Of a stretch of 64,000 nucleotides of DNA, positions 47,596 through 55,554 are shown piece by piece. Under the pieces are notes generated by a model that was given only the letters and a program-made list of their open reading frames with translations, was not told the origin of the DNA and did no database searches. The position numbers and the translations under genes were made by a program. Source of the DNA: Novipirellula herctigrandis (lineage in GTDB: Bacteria; Planctomycetota; Planctomycetia; Pirellulales; Pirellulaceae); the NCBI GenBank assembly GCA_007859835.1, contig SJPJ01000001.1, positions 3,842,073-3,906,072 of the forward strand, read 5' to 3'. Position 1 is the stretch's first letter, and each line of letters begins with the position of its first letter.

Positions 47596-49221
47596 ATGGA
47601 TACGAATCGACTAACAGCTAAGTCTGTTGCATCAATGATGCTTGTACTTGGCTTCGCCATCAATGGCCTCGGCACATCCGCTAAGGGTGAAGAACCAATT
47701 AGGTTAACGTCAACCGAATCAACCGCAAGCCACAGCATTTCTCAGTCGGTCGAGCGATTAGAAATGCTGGTCAAGAGTAGCCGCATCTTGACGCTCGAAG
47801 AACGCATTCCAAAATTCCAAGTTCACAATGAAGAAGTCATTGGAGCGACGCCGGTATCGCAAAATCAAATTCAGATTTTTGCCAAACTTCCCGGCTCGAC
47901 TCAATTGAACCTTTGGGATACGAACAACAAACTCTACACCGTCGATGTCACTGTCACCGCGGATGCACGCGAGGCCGAAGGAATCCTGGCTTCTCAGCTG
48001 CCGTATGCATCCTTGAAGGTGATGCCGGTTAACACCAGTGCGATTATCTCTGGAACCGTCACCAGCGTTGATGATGTCGACCGTGCGGTAGCAATCGTCG
48101 AACAATTTTACCCCACCGTGGTCAACAACATCAAAGTGGTTGGGGTTCAACAAGTGTTGCTACACACCAAGATCATGGAAGTGTCGCGTACAAAACTTCG
48201 CGAACTTGGTGTCGACATTTCGGTACTCAGTAACGGAAACCTCTTTATCAATACACCGGGAGGCTTTGGGAATCTGTCTGCTTCCGGCGTTGCCACATCC
48301 CCGCCGTTTAACCTGACCGCAGGCGACACAGCGAATGTTCGCATCTTCACCGGTAATTTTGACGCCTTGATTCGTGCGCTCCGCCAAGACAACCTGTTGA
48401 AATTGCTCGCTGAGCCGACCGTTGTCGCGACCCATGGTCGTCCCGCACGGTTCATCGTCGGCGGGAAAGTCCCGTACATCGTGCCGACGGGAAATGGATC
48501 GATATCGGTGAACTATGAAGAATATGGTACGGCAGTCGACTTTTTGCCATTCGTAGTAGGCCCAGGTCGCATTCGTCTGGAAGTTCGTCCCGAAGTGAGC
48601 GAGGTCGACACGGCTCGATCCATCATTCAAGGCAGTACACAGGTGTATGCATTTACTCATCGCTATGTCGAAACTGCTGTCGAAATGCAAGCTGGCCAAA
48701 CCTTCGCGATTGCCGGTTTACTTCAAAGTCGAACGGAGTCAAAACGTGTCGCAACTCCGTTCTTCGGTGAGCTTCCTTACATCGGAGCTCTGTTCCGACA
48801 TATGGAAGAGAAACGCAACGACATTGAATTACTTGTGACGGTAACACCGGAAGTGGTGGCCGCCATGGATCCATTCGAGACACCTTGTGGTGGCCCCGGA
48901 TTGAACTCGGCATCGCCAACCGACTGTGAATTGTTTGGGCGAGGGTTCATTGAAGTGCCCAACTTGAACGGCATGGATTGCGGCAGCCCCGAGCCAATGA
49001 ACTATGGCCCTAGTCCCATGGATAAAAACTGCCAACCGCAAAATCCGAACGGCATGCCATTTGGTCCTCAAGCAATGGGCGGGCTCCAACACCAAGCAAC
49101 GATGTACGACCAAGGCCCTGCGTTCAACCAAGGCGGAATGTACCCACCCGGTGCGATCGTACCGGGAACGGATCCCATGGTAGTGGGTGATGGCGTAACC
49201 GTGATGACACCTCAAAACTAA
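47596..49221 (+). CDS. cpaC: Tad pilus secretin CpaC/RcpA
   Basis: A 541-residue outer-membrane secretin. Signal peptide, then a pilus-specific N-terminal domain (SRILTLEERIPKFQVHNEEV...LPGSTQLNLWDTNNK), a BON-like segment (AIISGTVTSVDDVDRAVAIV), and the secretin core with VQQVLLHTKIMEVSRTKLRE, LLAEPTVVATHGRPARFIVGG and GQTFAIAGLLQ. The last 100 residues are a Pro/Gly/Met/Gln-rich low-complexity tail not needed for the fold. It forms the pore for Flp fibres. Confidence 0.93.
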   Translation: MDTNRLTAKSVASMMLVLGFAINGLGTSAKGEEPIRLTSTESTASHSISQSVERLEMLVKSSRILTLEERIPKFQVHNEEVIGATPVSQNQIQIFAKLPGSTQLNLWDTNNKLYTVDVTVTADAREAEGILASQLPYASLKVMPVNTSAIISGTVTSVDDVDRAVAIVEQFYPTVVNNIKVVGVQQVLLHTKIMEVSRTKLRELGVDISVLSNGNLFINTPGGFGNLSASGVATSPPFNLTAGDTANVRIFTGNFDALIRALRQDNLLKLLAEPTVVATHGRPARFIVGGKVPYIVPTGNGSISVNYEEYGTAVDFLPFVVGPGRIRLEVRPEVSEVDTARSIIQGSTQVYAFTHRYVETAVEMQAGQTFAIAGLLQSRTESKRVATPFFGELPYIGALFRHMEEKRNDIELLVTVTPEVVAAMDPFETPCGGPGLNSASPTDCELFGRGFIEVPNLNGMDCGSPEPMNYGPSPMDKNCQPQNPNGMPFGPQAMGGLQHQATMYDQGPAFNQGGMYPPGAIVPGTDPMVVGDGVTVMTPQN

Positions 49222-49319
49222 GCACCCATGTTGATGGCGTCATTGGCGTCGAAGATCGGTGATGAATTTGGCAAGACTGAAACCTTTTACAAAGATTCTA
49301 CTTCGGTAGAAGATCCCTT

Positions 49320-50546
49320 ATGAGTAACGTACTGAGAATCGCACTTGTCGACCCCAACGACGCAACCCGAGAGTCACTCAAGGGGATGCTTGTGGGACTC
49401 GACACGGTATGGCTCGAAGCGGACTGCTCTCGATATGAGTTCTATCCGGATATCATCGAACAAACTTCGCCCGATGTGGGGGTCGTTGCGCTCGACACGA
49501 ATCCGGACAAAGCGATTGAATTGATCCAACGTTTGTCGGGGGCTTCACCCGACACGTCGCTTCTCGCCGTCAGCGAGAGCACCGATGGCCATCAAATCCT
49601 TCGCACCATTAGGGCTGGCGCCAAAGAATTCTTGACCCTGCCGCTAACCAGGGAAGAACTGGCCAGCACGTTAGATCGCATCAGCCAACAAAAGTACGGT
49701 ACCAGCGAAGGAGGATCGCGACCGTGTGAAGTGATCGCAGTCGCCGGAGCCACCGGTGGTGTCGGCACGACAAGCACCGCGGTAAATCTCGGCTGCGTGT
49801 TGGCTGCGGAATCACAAAATAGCGTCGCATTGCTGGACCTCGACTTGGCCCTCGGCGATGCCGATGTGTTCCTCGATTCGATTCCCGACTACACCCTCGC
49901 CGATGTGGTTCAGAATGTTGCGAGATTGGACATTCAACTGCTAAAACGATCGCTGACCAAACACAACAGCGGCCTGTACTTGCTGCCTCGCCCGGTCGAA
50001 CTGCATGACACCGAATCAATCAACGCCGAGAGCATTCGCAAAGTGATCGGTTTAATGAAGGCGTCATTCACGCACCTGATCATTGACCTCTCCAAAACGT
50101 ACAGCCAAGTTGACTTGGCGGCGATGGACAATGCAACGCGAATTCTCTTGGTGACTCAATTGGATTTACCCTGCTTGCGCAATGTTGTCCGGTTGATGAT
50201 GAGTTTTGAAGAACTTGACAACTTGCACGAAAGAGTTGAAATCGTTGTAAACCGTGCTGGTTTGGATTCGGGACAAATCAGCTTGAAGAAGGCAAAAGAG
50301 ACGCTAGGGCGAGACGTGTTTGCACTATTGCCAAACGACTATCGCACAATGGTCGAAGTTCGCAACAACGGCGTTCCGCTAATTACGCAGGCTCCCAAAG
50401 CTGCGATCACGCATGCGATTCACGATTTGGCAAATAAGCTCGAAGACAGACACGAAGCCCACAGCGATCATGAGCAGGCGGAAACCAATACAGCGACAAG
50501 CAAATGGAAGAAATTTTGGCCAGGGATGGCCAAGGCAAAGCAGTAG
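49320..50546 (+). CDS. cpaE: Tad pilus localisation protein CpaE/TadZ with atypical P-loop
   Basis: A 408-residue protein: an atypical receiver-like N-terminal domain (residues 1-120), then a MinD/ParA-type ATPase domain. Its P-loop region reads GATGGVGTTS, so both the signature lysine and the P-loop lysine of KGGVGKT are replaced. The Walker A' stretch VALLDLDLALGDADVFLD is intact. Atypical boxes are known in TadZ. It should place the pilus machinery at a pole. No tadA, tadB or tadC follows; the next gene is a LolD ATPase on the opposite strand. Confidence 0.92.
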   Translation: MSNVLRIALVDPNDATRESLKGMLVGLDTVWLEADCSRYEFYPDIIEQTSPDVGVVALDTNPDKAIELIQRLSGASPDTSLLAVSESTDGHQILRTIRAGAKEFLTLPLTREELASTLDRISQQKYGTSEGGSRPCEVIAVAGATGGVGTTSTAVNLGCVLAAESQNSVALLDLDLALGDADVFLDSIPDYTLADVVQNVARLDIQLLKRSLTKHNSGLYLLPRPVELHDTESINAESIRKVIGLMKASFTHLIIDLSKTYSQVDLAAMDNATRILLVTQLDLPCLRNVVRLMMSFEELDNLHERVEIVVNRAGLDSGQISLKKAKETLGRDVFALLPNDYRTMVEVRNNGVPLITQAPKAAITHAIHDLANKLEDRHEAHSDHEQAETNTATSKWKKFWPGMAKAKQ

Positions 50547-50571
50547 CCAAGGACGCTGGCCGATGCATCGA

Positions 50572-50634
50572 ACAGGTCGGACAGGTCGGACAGGTCGAAC
50601 AGGTCGGACGGGTCGAACAGGTCGAACGGGTCTC
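50572..50634. repeat. 9-bp tandem repeat between convergent cpaE and lolD
   Basis: Seven head-to-tail units of ACAGGTCGG with single-base variants (ACAGGTCGA, ACGGGTCGA). It fills most of the 88-bp gap and ends at the base before the lolD stop codon. Confidence 0.88.
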
Positions 50635-51312
50635 CTAAACGAGTTTTCCATCCTGCAACTCGCGTCGTGATGACATTGCTGCAGCCAGTGAATCACTGTG
50701 CGTCACTGCGATGAGAATCACTCCAAAATCGGATTGTAGTGACAGCAGCAATTCGGTGACCGCGTCAGCCGTGCGGCGGTCAAGATTACCGGTCGGCTCA
50801 TCCGCGAGTATTAGAGACGGCTGCATCAACAGGGCGCGAGCGATCGCAACACGCTCTCGTTCACCACCCGACAATTCGCCTGGCACATGCCCGATACGCG
50901 CAGCCAAACCAACCGATTCGAGCAATTGTTCGGCTCGACCAAACACTTCTGATCTCGGTTTGCCTTGAGCCAAGGCAGGAACAAGAACGTTTTCGATCAC
51001 CGTCAACTGTGGCAACAAGTGGTGATCTTGGAAGACGAAACCGATATGCTCGTTGCGAAATACGGCCAATTCGTTTTCACTCAACGAAAACGGATCGCGA
51101 CCGTCAATCATCACGCTGCCGCCGTCGGGATGATCGAGCGTACCGAGAATATGCAGTAAAGTGCTCTTTCCGCTGCCGCTCGGCCCCACAATCGCTAACG
51201 AATCACCTCCGGTGAGATCGAGCGAAACGTCCAGCAGAACTCTCAGAGGATCCGTCGCCGTGGGGAAAGACTTCGAGAGGTGATCCACTTTCAACGAGTG
51301 TGCCGCGTTCAT
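50635..51312 (-). CDS. lolD: LolD/MacB-type ABC transporter ATPase
   Basis: A 225-residue ATP-binding subunit. Walker A GPSGSGKST, Q-loop VFQDHHLLPQLT, signature LSGGERERVAIARAL, Walker B LILADEPTGNLD and switch His in VTHSD are all present. This subfamily (LolD, MacB, FtsE-like) drives lipoprotein release or extrusion with an FtsX-like permease, which is not seen in the window. The ATG directly follows the stop of the redoxin gene (TGAATG), implying co-translation. Specific assignment to LolD is by subfamily likeness. Confidence 0.85.
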   Translation of the reverse strand: MNAAHSLKVDHLSKSFPTATDPLRVLLDVSLDLTGGDSLAIVGPSGSGKSTLLHILGTLDHPDGGSVMIDGRDPFSLSENELAVFRNEHIGFVFQDHHLLPQLTVIENVLVPALAQGKPRSEVFGRAEQLLESVGLAARIGHVPGELSGGERERVAIARALLMQPSLILADEPTGNLDRRTADAVTELLLSLQSDFGVILIAVTHSDSLAAAMSSRRELQDGKLV

Positions 51313-51906
51313 TCACGCCATCCCTTGCGGATTAAAGTAGCTTGGTTCATTCCCGACCTTCCACTTGATATTACAGCCAATCGACGGAATTTGCTCTGCG
51401 CTTGGCGTTTGGCCAGCGAGCACCGCGTCGAGTGCCGCTCGCAAGTCGCTACCGGTCACTGGGGAATCGTTTCCCGGACGGCTACCGTCCAGTTGTCCTC
51501 GGTACGCAAGTTTTCGATCGCTATCAAACACGAAGAAATCGGGCGTACAGGCGGCATGATAAGCGATGGCCACGGATTGATCGGCATCCACAAGATAGGG
51601 AAATGCGTAACCGCGGAGCAATTTTTCTTGCTGCATCGCAGCGGGCGAATCATCGGGATAATTTTCGGCATCGTTGCTGCTGATCCCAACCACCTCCACC
51701 CCCTTCGAGATGTACTGGTCGCTAAGCGTTTTCAGTTGCTCGGCAACGTGTTTGACGTACGGGCAATGGTTGCACATAAACACCACCAACAGCGCCTTCG
51801 CATCCGAAAAATCCGACAGGGAAACGATGTGGCCATCGCAATCAGGAAGTCGAAAATCGGGTGCCAACGTCCCCAGCGGCAACATCGTGCTTGCAGTTCG
51901 TACCAT
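51313..51906 (-). CDS. Thioredoxin-family (AhpC/TSA-redoxin) protein
   Basis: A 197-residue cytoplasmic redoxin. MLPLGTLAPDFRLPDCDG is the family opening and VVFMCNHCPYVKHVAEQ carries Cys45 and Cys48 in a CNHC variant of the redox site; VEVVGISSNDAENYPDDS and ACTPDFFVFDSDRKLAYRG complete the fold. This NHCP type is widespread and poorly characterised. No signal peptide is visible. lolD follows with no gap. Confidence 0.9.
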   Translation of the reverse strand: MVRTASTMLPLGTLAPDFRLPDCDGHIVSLSDFSDAKALLVVFMCNHCPYVKHVAEQLKTLSDQYISKGVEVVGISSNDAENYPDDSPAAMQQEKLLRGYAFPYLVDADQSVAIAYHAACTPDFFVFDSDRKLAYRGQLDGSRPGNDSPVTGSDLRAALDAVLAGQTPSAEQIPSIGCNIKWKVGNEPSYFNPQGMA

Positions 51907-51971
51907 GATTAAGTGTTCTAACGGTTAGAGTTTGGAACAGCGGAATGCCCGCGAAACGTTCTTTCACGAGA

Positions 51972-52784
51972 CTATTTCAAACGGTCAAGCAACCTGCCTG
52001 GGCTTCCCATCGAATGGTAACCACCGTCAACGTGCAGGATTTCGCCAGTAATACCGCTACTCATCTCACTAAGCAGGAAAGCCCCTGTGCGGCCCACTTC
52101 ATCATGGGTGACATTTTTCCCCAAAGGTGCCATTTGTTGGTACAGTTCTAACATTCCGTCGACCCCCGCAGCTCGGCCCGCGAGAGTTCGAATGGGGCCA
52201 GCGGACAAGGCGTTGACCCGAACGTCTTGCGGTCCGAGTTCGAAGGCCAGATAGCGGACGGCTGCCTCAAGCGCCGCTTTGCAGACTCCCATGACGTTGT
52301 AACCAGGCACACACTTTTCGCCACCGAAGAAGGTCATCGCAGCAACCGCGGCACCGGGATTTAGCAGCGGCCGAGCGGCATTTGTGCATGCCAGCAACGT
52401 GTAGACACTGATGTCCATCGCCAATTTGAAACCAGCGCGGCTCGTTTCGACCGTATCACGCGACAAATCATCGCGATCGGCGAACGCGATGGAATGGAGC
52501 AGAAAGTCGATTTTCCCGAATTCGGATGCAGTGTATTCAAAAACACTGCGGATATCTTCATCCTTCTGCGCATCCATCGGTATCAGAAATTTTGCATTCT
52601 CATACTTATCCGTTAATCGTGCGACACGTCGGCGACTGCGTTGACGATCGTCACCGGGCCGGTCTGGCAAATGCGTAAAACCGCATTCACCACCGGCCTC
52701 CATTATTTGTTTGGCGATTGCCCACGCGATCGAATGATCGTTGGCTACGCCGAGAATCAGACCTTTTTTGCCTGCAAATTGCAT
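51972..52784 (-). CDS. fabI: Enoyl-[acyl-carrier-protein] reductase (FabI)
   Basis: A 270-residue short-chain dehydrogenase-type enzyme that reduces enoyl-ACP with NAD(P)H in fatty-acid elongation. The nucleotide fold opens KGLILGVANDHSIAWAIAKQ; the active site MTFFGGEKCVPGYNVMGVCKAALE has Tyr and Lys in the Y-x6-K arrangement of FabI. The other tyrosine of the E. coli pair (Tyr146) is Phe here. HVDGGYHSMG closes the fold. The gene is divergent from the AAA+ regulator. Confidence 0.95.
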   Translation of the reverse strand: MQFAGKKGLILGVANDHSIAWAIAKQIMEAGGECGFTHLPDRPGDDRQRSRRRVARLTDKYENAKFLIPMDAQKDEDIRSVFEYTASEFGKIDFLLHSIAFADRDDLSRDTVETSRAGFKLAMDISVYTLLACTNAARPLLNPGAAVAAMTFFGGEKCVPGYNVMGVCKAALEAAVRYLAFELGPQDVRVNALSAGPIRTLAGRAAGVDGMLELYQQMAPLGKNVTHDEVGRTGAFLLSEMSSGITGEILHVDGGYHSMGSPGRLLDRLK

Positions 52785-52964
52785 CGTTTCGTTTTCCTTA
52801 AAAGCTTGGCGTCCACCCTACCCGGTGAGGGATCGCAGGCTACAGGATAACGCCAAAGCACCCTGTTCGTCTATTTCCCTTAATTCAGCTGGTCAACCAC
52901 CTTTCGAGACGTCCTTACCCTCAATCTTTGCCTGTTTTCAAATGGCATTCATTGGTGTGCGACC

Positions 52965-52978
52965 GTAACAGGTGTTAC
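52965..52978. promoter_or_regulatory. 14-bp palindrome upstream of the AAA+ regulator
   Basis: GTAACAGGTGTTAC is a perfect 6-2-6 inverted repeat, 35 bp before the regulator ATG and next to a TATATC -10-like box. It could be an operator; the binding protein is unknown. Confidence 0.4.
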
Positions 52979-53012
52979 ACTGTATATCTATTGTTTTTCA
53001 GGAGCTTCCTTC

Positions 53013-55052
53013 ATGACACCTGCTGCTCAGCCACCCGAATCTTCTCGTGCTGACTCTGATGATCTGTCGCTAGAAATCCTCAAGACGCTCCAATCGAATT
53101 TTTCCCGAAGTGAATTTTTAATTTCCACCCTTCCTGGCGTCCTGCATTCCATCGGCAGCGAGACCGGGGGCTTGGTAAGTCAAAGATTGGGGAAATGGGA
53201 TCGCGAATGCTGGATCGGGGAAAAAACGGCTTTCCCCGATGATTTGGTTAGCGAAGCGGTCGACCATGGCTCCCCCAAACGCAGTGAAGGGTGGTTCGCC
53301 GCTCCGCTCGATAGCCAGCTATTGCAGTCGGACAGCTCGACAATCACCTCGTCGTCATCCGCGTTGGTTTTCAAGCTGGATTCTCATTCGAGTAACCAAA
53401 AGTCCGCACAAGCAGCCAATCAAGTTCGTTCGGCCGTCGCATTGTTGGCAGCGGCGCTTGACCGCATTGACAGCCACGACCGAAGCGTGCGGCGAATCGA
53501 ACAACTCACATCGGTTTTGCACGCGGCAGCCCAATGGCAACGAATCGCCGACGACGAGACGCTGCTTGAACGGATTGCTAGCACCGCAACTCAGCTATTG
53601 GGATGCGAACGGGCCAGTATCTTTCTTTGGGATCGTCGGCGAAAAAAACTGATTGGTCGGCCCGCACTGGGCGTCGAAGGGCGGCCACTGGAAGTCGACG
53701 ATTCGGTCGGAGTCGTCGGTGAAGTACTCCGCAGTGGCGATTCCAAAATATGGAATGCCAGCAGCAGTGATGATGAGGGACGAGTCAATCGCACCGTCGA
53801 CCAATCGCTTGATTTCCAAACTCGCTCACTGGTCGCCGTCCCAATGATCAGTCGGCGGGGCGACCAACAACGCGAAGAAACCATCGGTGTATTCGAAGCG
53901 ATCAATCATCACGGCAAAGGTTTTGACCATTTGGACATGGCCGTTTTGTCTGACTTGGCCCTCCACGCCGCTGTCGCCATCGAAAGCCAACGAACGCGTC
54001 AATCGCTGACCGAATCACGAGATCGATTGGTCAACGACGCGGCGTCCGCCACACCGCTTTTGGGTGAACATCGATCCGTGGAACTCGTTCGCCAAAGTGC
54101 CAAGAAGGTGGCCTCGACCGATTTGACCGTTTTGATTTTAGGCAGCAATGGTACGGGTAAAGAAGTTCTCGCCCGACAGATCCATTACCAAAGCACTCGG
54201 CGTCATGGCCCATTCATCGCCGTGAACTGCGCCGCGTTGGTGGAATCGCTGCTCGAAAGCGAATTATTTGGCCACGAAAAAGGTTCGTTCACCGACGCCT
54301 CACAGACTCGTTCAGGCAAATTCGAACTCGCCAAAGGTGGAACGCTATTTCTTGATGAAGTCGGCGACCTAAGCGCCGGTGGGCAAGCGAAATTGCTGCG
54401 AGTCTTGGAAGACAAAGTCGTCGTCCGCGTCGGAGGATCACACACGATTCCCGTGGACGTTCGCGTGATCGCAGCGACCAATCAGCCGCTCGAAACTCGT
54501 ATCAGAGAAAAGCGATTTCGTGAAGATTTGTACTTCCGTTTAAATGTGGTGTCGTTGACACTGCCGCCACTTTCGAATCGTGGAGAAGACGTTCTTCTAT
54601 TGGCCGAGCATTTTTTGATCCACTTTTCTCACCAAATCGGGCGACCGGTGCCGGAACTGCACCCGTCAGCTCGCCAAGCACTGATGGCCCATCCGTGGCC
54701 AGGCAACATTCGCGAACTTCGTAATACGATCGAACGCGTCAGCTACTTGACGACGGAAAACATTATTACGGCCGCGGATTTGATGCTCAATCGATCACCC
54801 GAAAGCCGAATCAGTGAAGCGAACGACGCGGCATTCTTAAACGACCTCCCTCCAACGCTATGTGATGCAACGCGAGTGTTCCAGGTGCTGCAGATTAACC
54901 GGGCGATCGAATCGTGTAGTGGCAACATGACCGAAGCCGCGAGCCGACTTGGACTGCATCGATCGAATCTGTATCGCAAAATGCGTCAACTGGGAATGCC
55001 CACTTCAGGCGAAGAAAACGCCACCACACGCCGATCCGCCAGCTCGGACTAA
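53013..55052 (+). CDS. GAF/AAA+ sigma-54-activator-like regulator with degenerate GAFTGA loop
   Basis: A 679-residue regulator. Residues 1-150 are uncharacterised, a GAF domain covers about 170-335 (TATQLLGCERASIFLWDRR...), the AAA+ domain about 350-590 and a Fis-type helix-turn-helix the end (NMTEAASRLGLHRSNLYRKM). Walker A is GSNGTGKE and Walker B GGTLFLDEVGDL, followed by intact sensor Arg motifs (FREDLYFRLNVV). The loop that contacts sigma-54, normally GAFTGA, is GSFTDA (residues 424-429), so sigma-54 activation may be altered or lost. A GGAG and a palindromic operator candidate precede the ATG. Confidence 0.9.
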   Translation: MTPAAQPPESSRADSDDLSLEILKTLQSNFSRSEFLISTLPGVLHSIGSETGGLVSQRLGKWDRECWIGEKTAFPDDLVSEAVDHGSPKRSEGWFAAPLDSQLLQSDSSTITSSSSALVFKLDSHSSNQKSAQAANQVRSAVALLAAALDRIDSHDRSVRRIEQLTSVLHAAAQWQRIADDETLLERIASTATQLLGCERASIFLWDRRRKKLIGRPALGVEGRPLEVDDSVGVVGEVLRSGDSKIWNASSSDDEGRVNRTVDQSLDFQTRSLVAVPMISRRGDQQREETIGVFEAINHHGKGFDHLDMAVLSDLALHAAVAIESQRTRQSLTESRDRLVNDAASATPLLGEHRSVELVRQSAKKVASTDLTVLILGSNGTGKEVLARQIHYQSTRRHGPFIAVNCAALVESLLESELFGHEKGSFTDASQTRSGKFELAKGGTLFLDEVGDLSAGGQAKLLRVLEDKVVVRVGGSHTIPVDVRVIAATNQPLETRIREKRFREDLYFRLNVVSLTLPPLSNRGEDVLLLAEHFLIHFSHQIGRPVPELHPSARQALMAHPWPGNIRELRNTIERVSYLTTENIITAADLMLNRSPESRISEANDAAFLNDLPPTLCDATRVFQVLQINRAIESCSGNMTEAASRLGLHRSNLYRKMRQLGMPTSGEENATTRRSASSD

Positions 55053-55201
55053 CGTGTCACTCGCTCCGAGTGATGCTTTATCCCAACCCTGGTGACGTGA
55101 CGGCGTTGGACTTCGCCTTCGCTGAAACACAAACAGCCCAACGCCCAAATCGTCTTCGGACAGGACAACCACACTGGTTGCGGCCAACGACTCCCCCCTC
55201 T

Positions 55202-55501
55202 TCATCCACGCTCCGAATACCACCGCCACGCTGCGAATACCACCGCCACGTTGAATAACACACAGATCGCGAACTTTATGCGATAGGAAAGCTTCTGTGT
55301 TTTGTGGCGAAGCATTCGACCGGCGATCCATCCGCCTGGCCAACCACCGACGGCGGACCACGCCAACAACGTTCGCTCGGGCACCCTACGAACCTCTTTC
55401 TTGGCCGCGTTTTTGTCAAACGCATACAAAACCGCCGTGATCGCACTAGCAAGGCCTGTCCAAATCGCGAAAACGATTGCTATGTTGACTGCTGTCATCA
55501 A
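55202..55501 (-). CDS. DUF1294 membrane protein
   Basis: A 99-residue protein with three hydrophobic segments. VLYAFDKNAAKKEVRRVPERTL and GGWPGGWIAGRMLRHKTQKLSYR are the DUF1294 core. The function is unknown. AAGGA precedes the start. The final residues (AWRWYSERG) are encoded across a 20-bp tandem duplication (55211-55250) that is not a multiple of three, so the C-terminus may have been shifted. Confidence 0.85.
   Translation of the reverse strand: MMTAVNIAIVFAIWTGLASAITAVLYAFDKNAAKKEVRRVPERTLLAWSAVGGWPGGWIAGRMLRHKTQKLSYRIKFAICVLFNVAVVFAAWRWYSERG
55211..55250. repeat. 20-bp tandem duplication in the DUF1294 3' end
   Basis: CTCCGAATACCACCGCCACG is followed at once by CTGCGAATACCACCGCCACG, one mismatch in 20. 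The duplication changes the reading frame of the last codons. Confidence 0.85.
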
Positions 55502-55554
55502 TAAGATCCTTTTTCGACTTTTCCCTTTTCCGACTTTCCCATTCGAGCCAGTTC

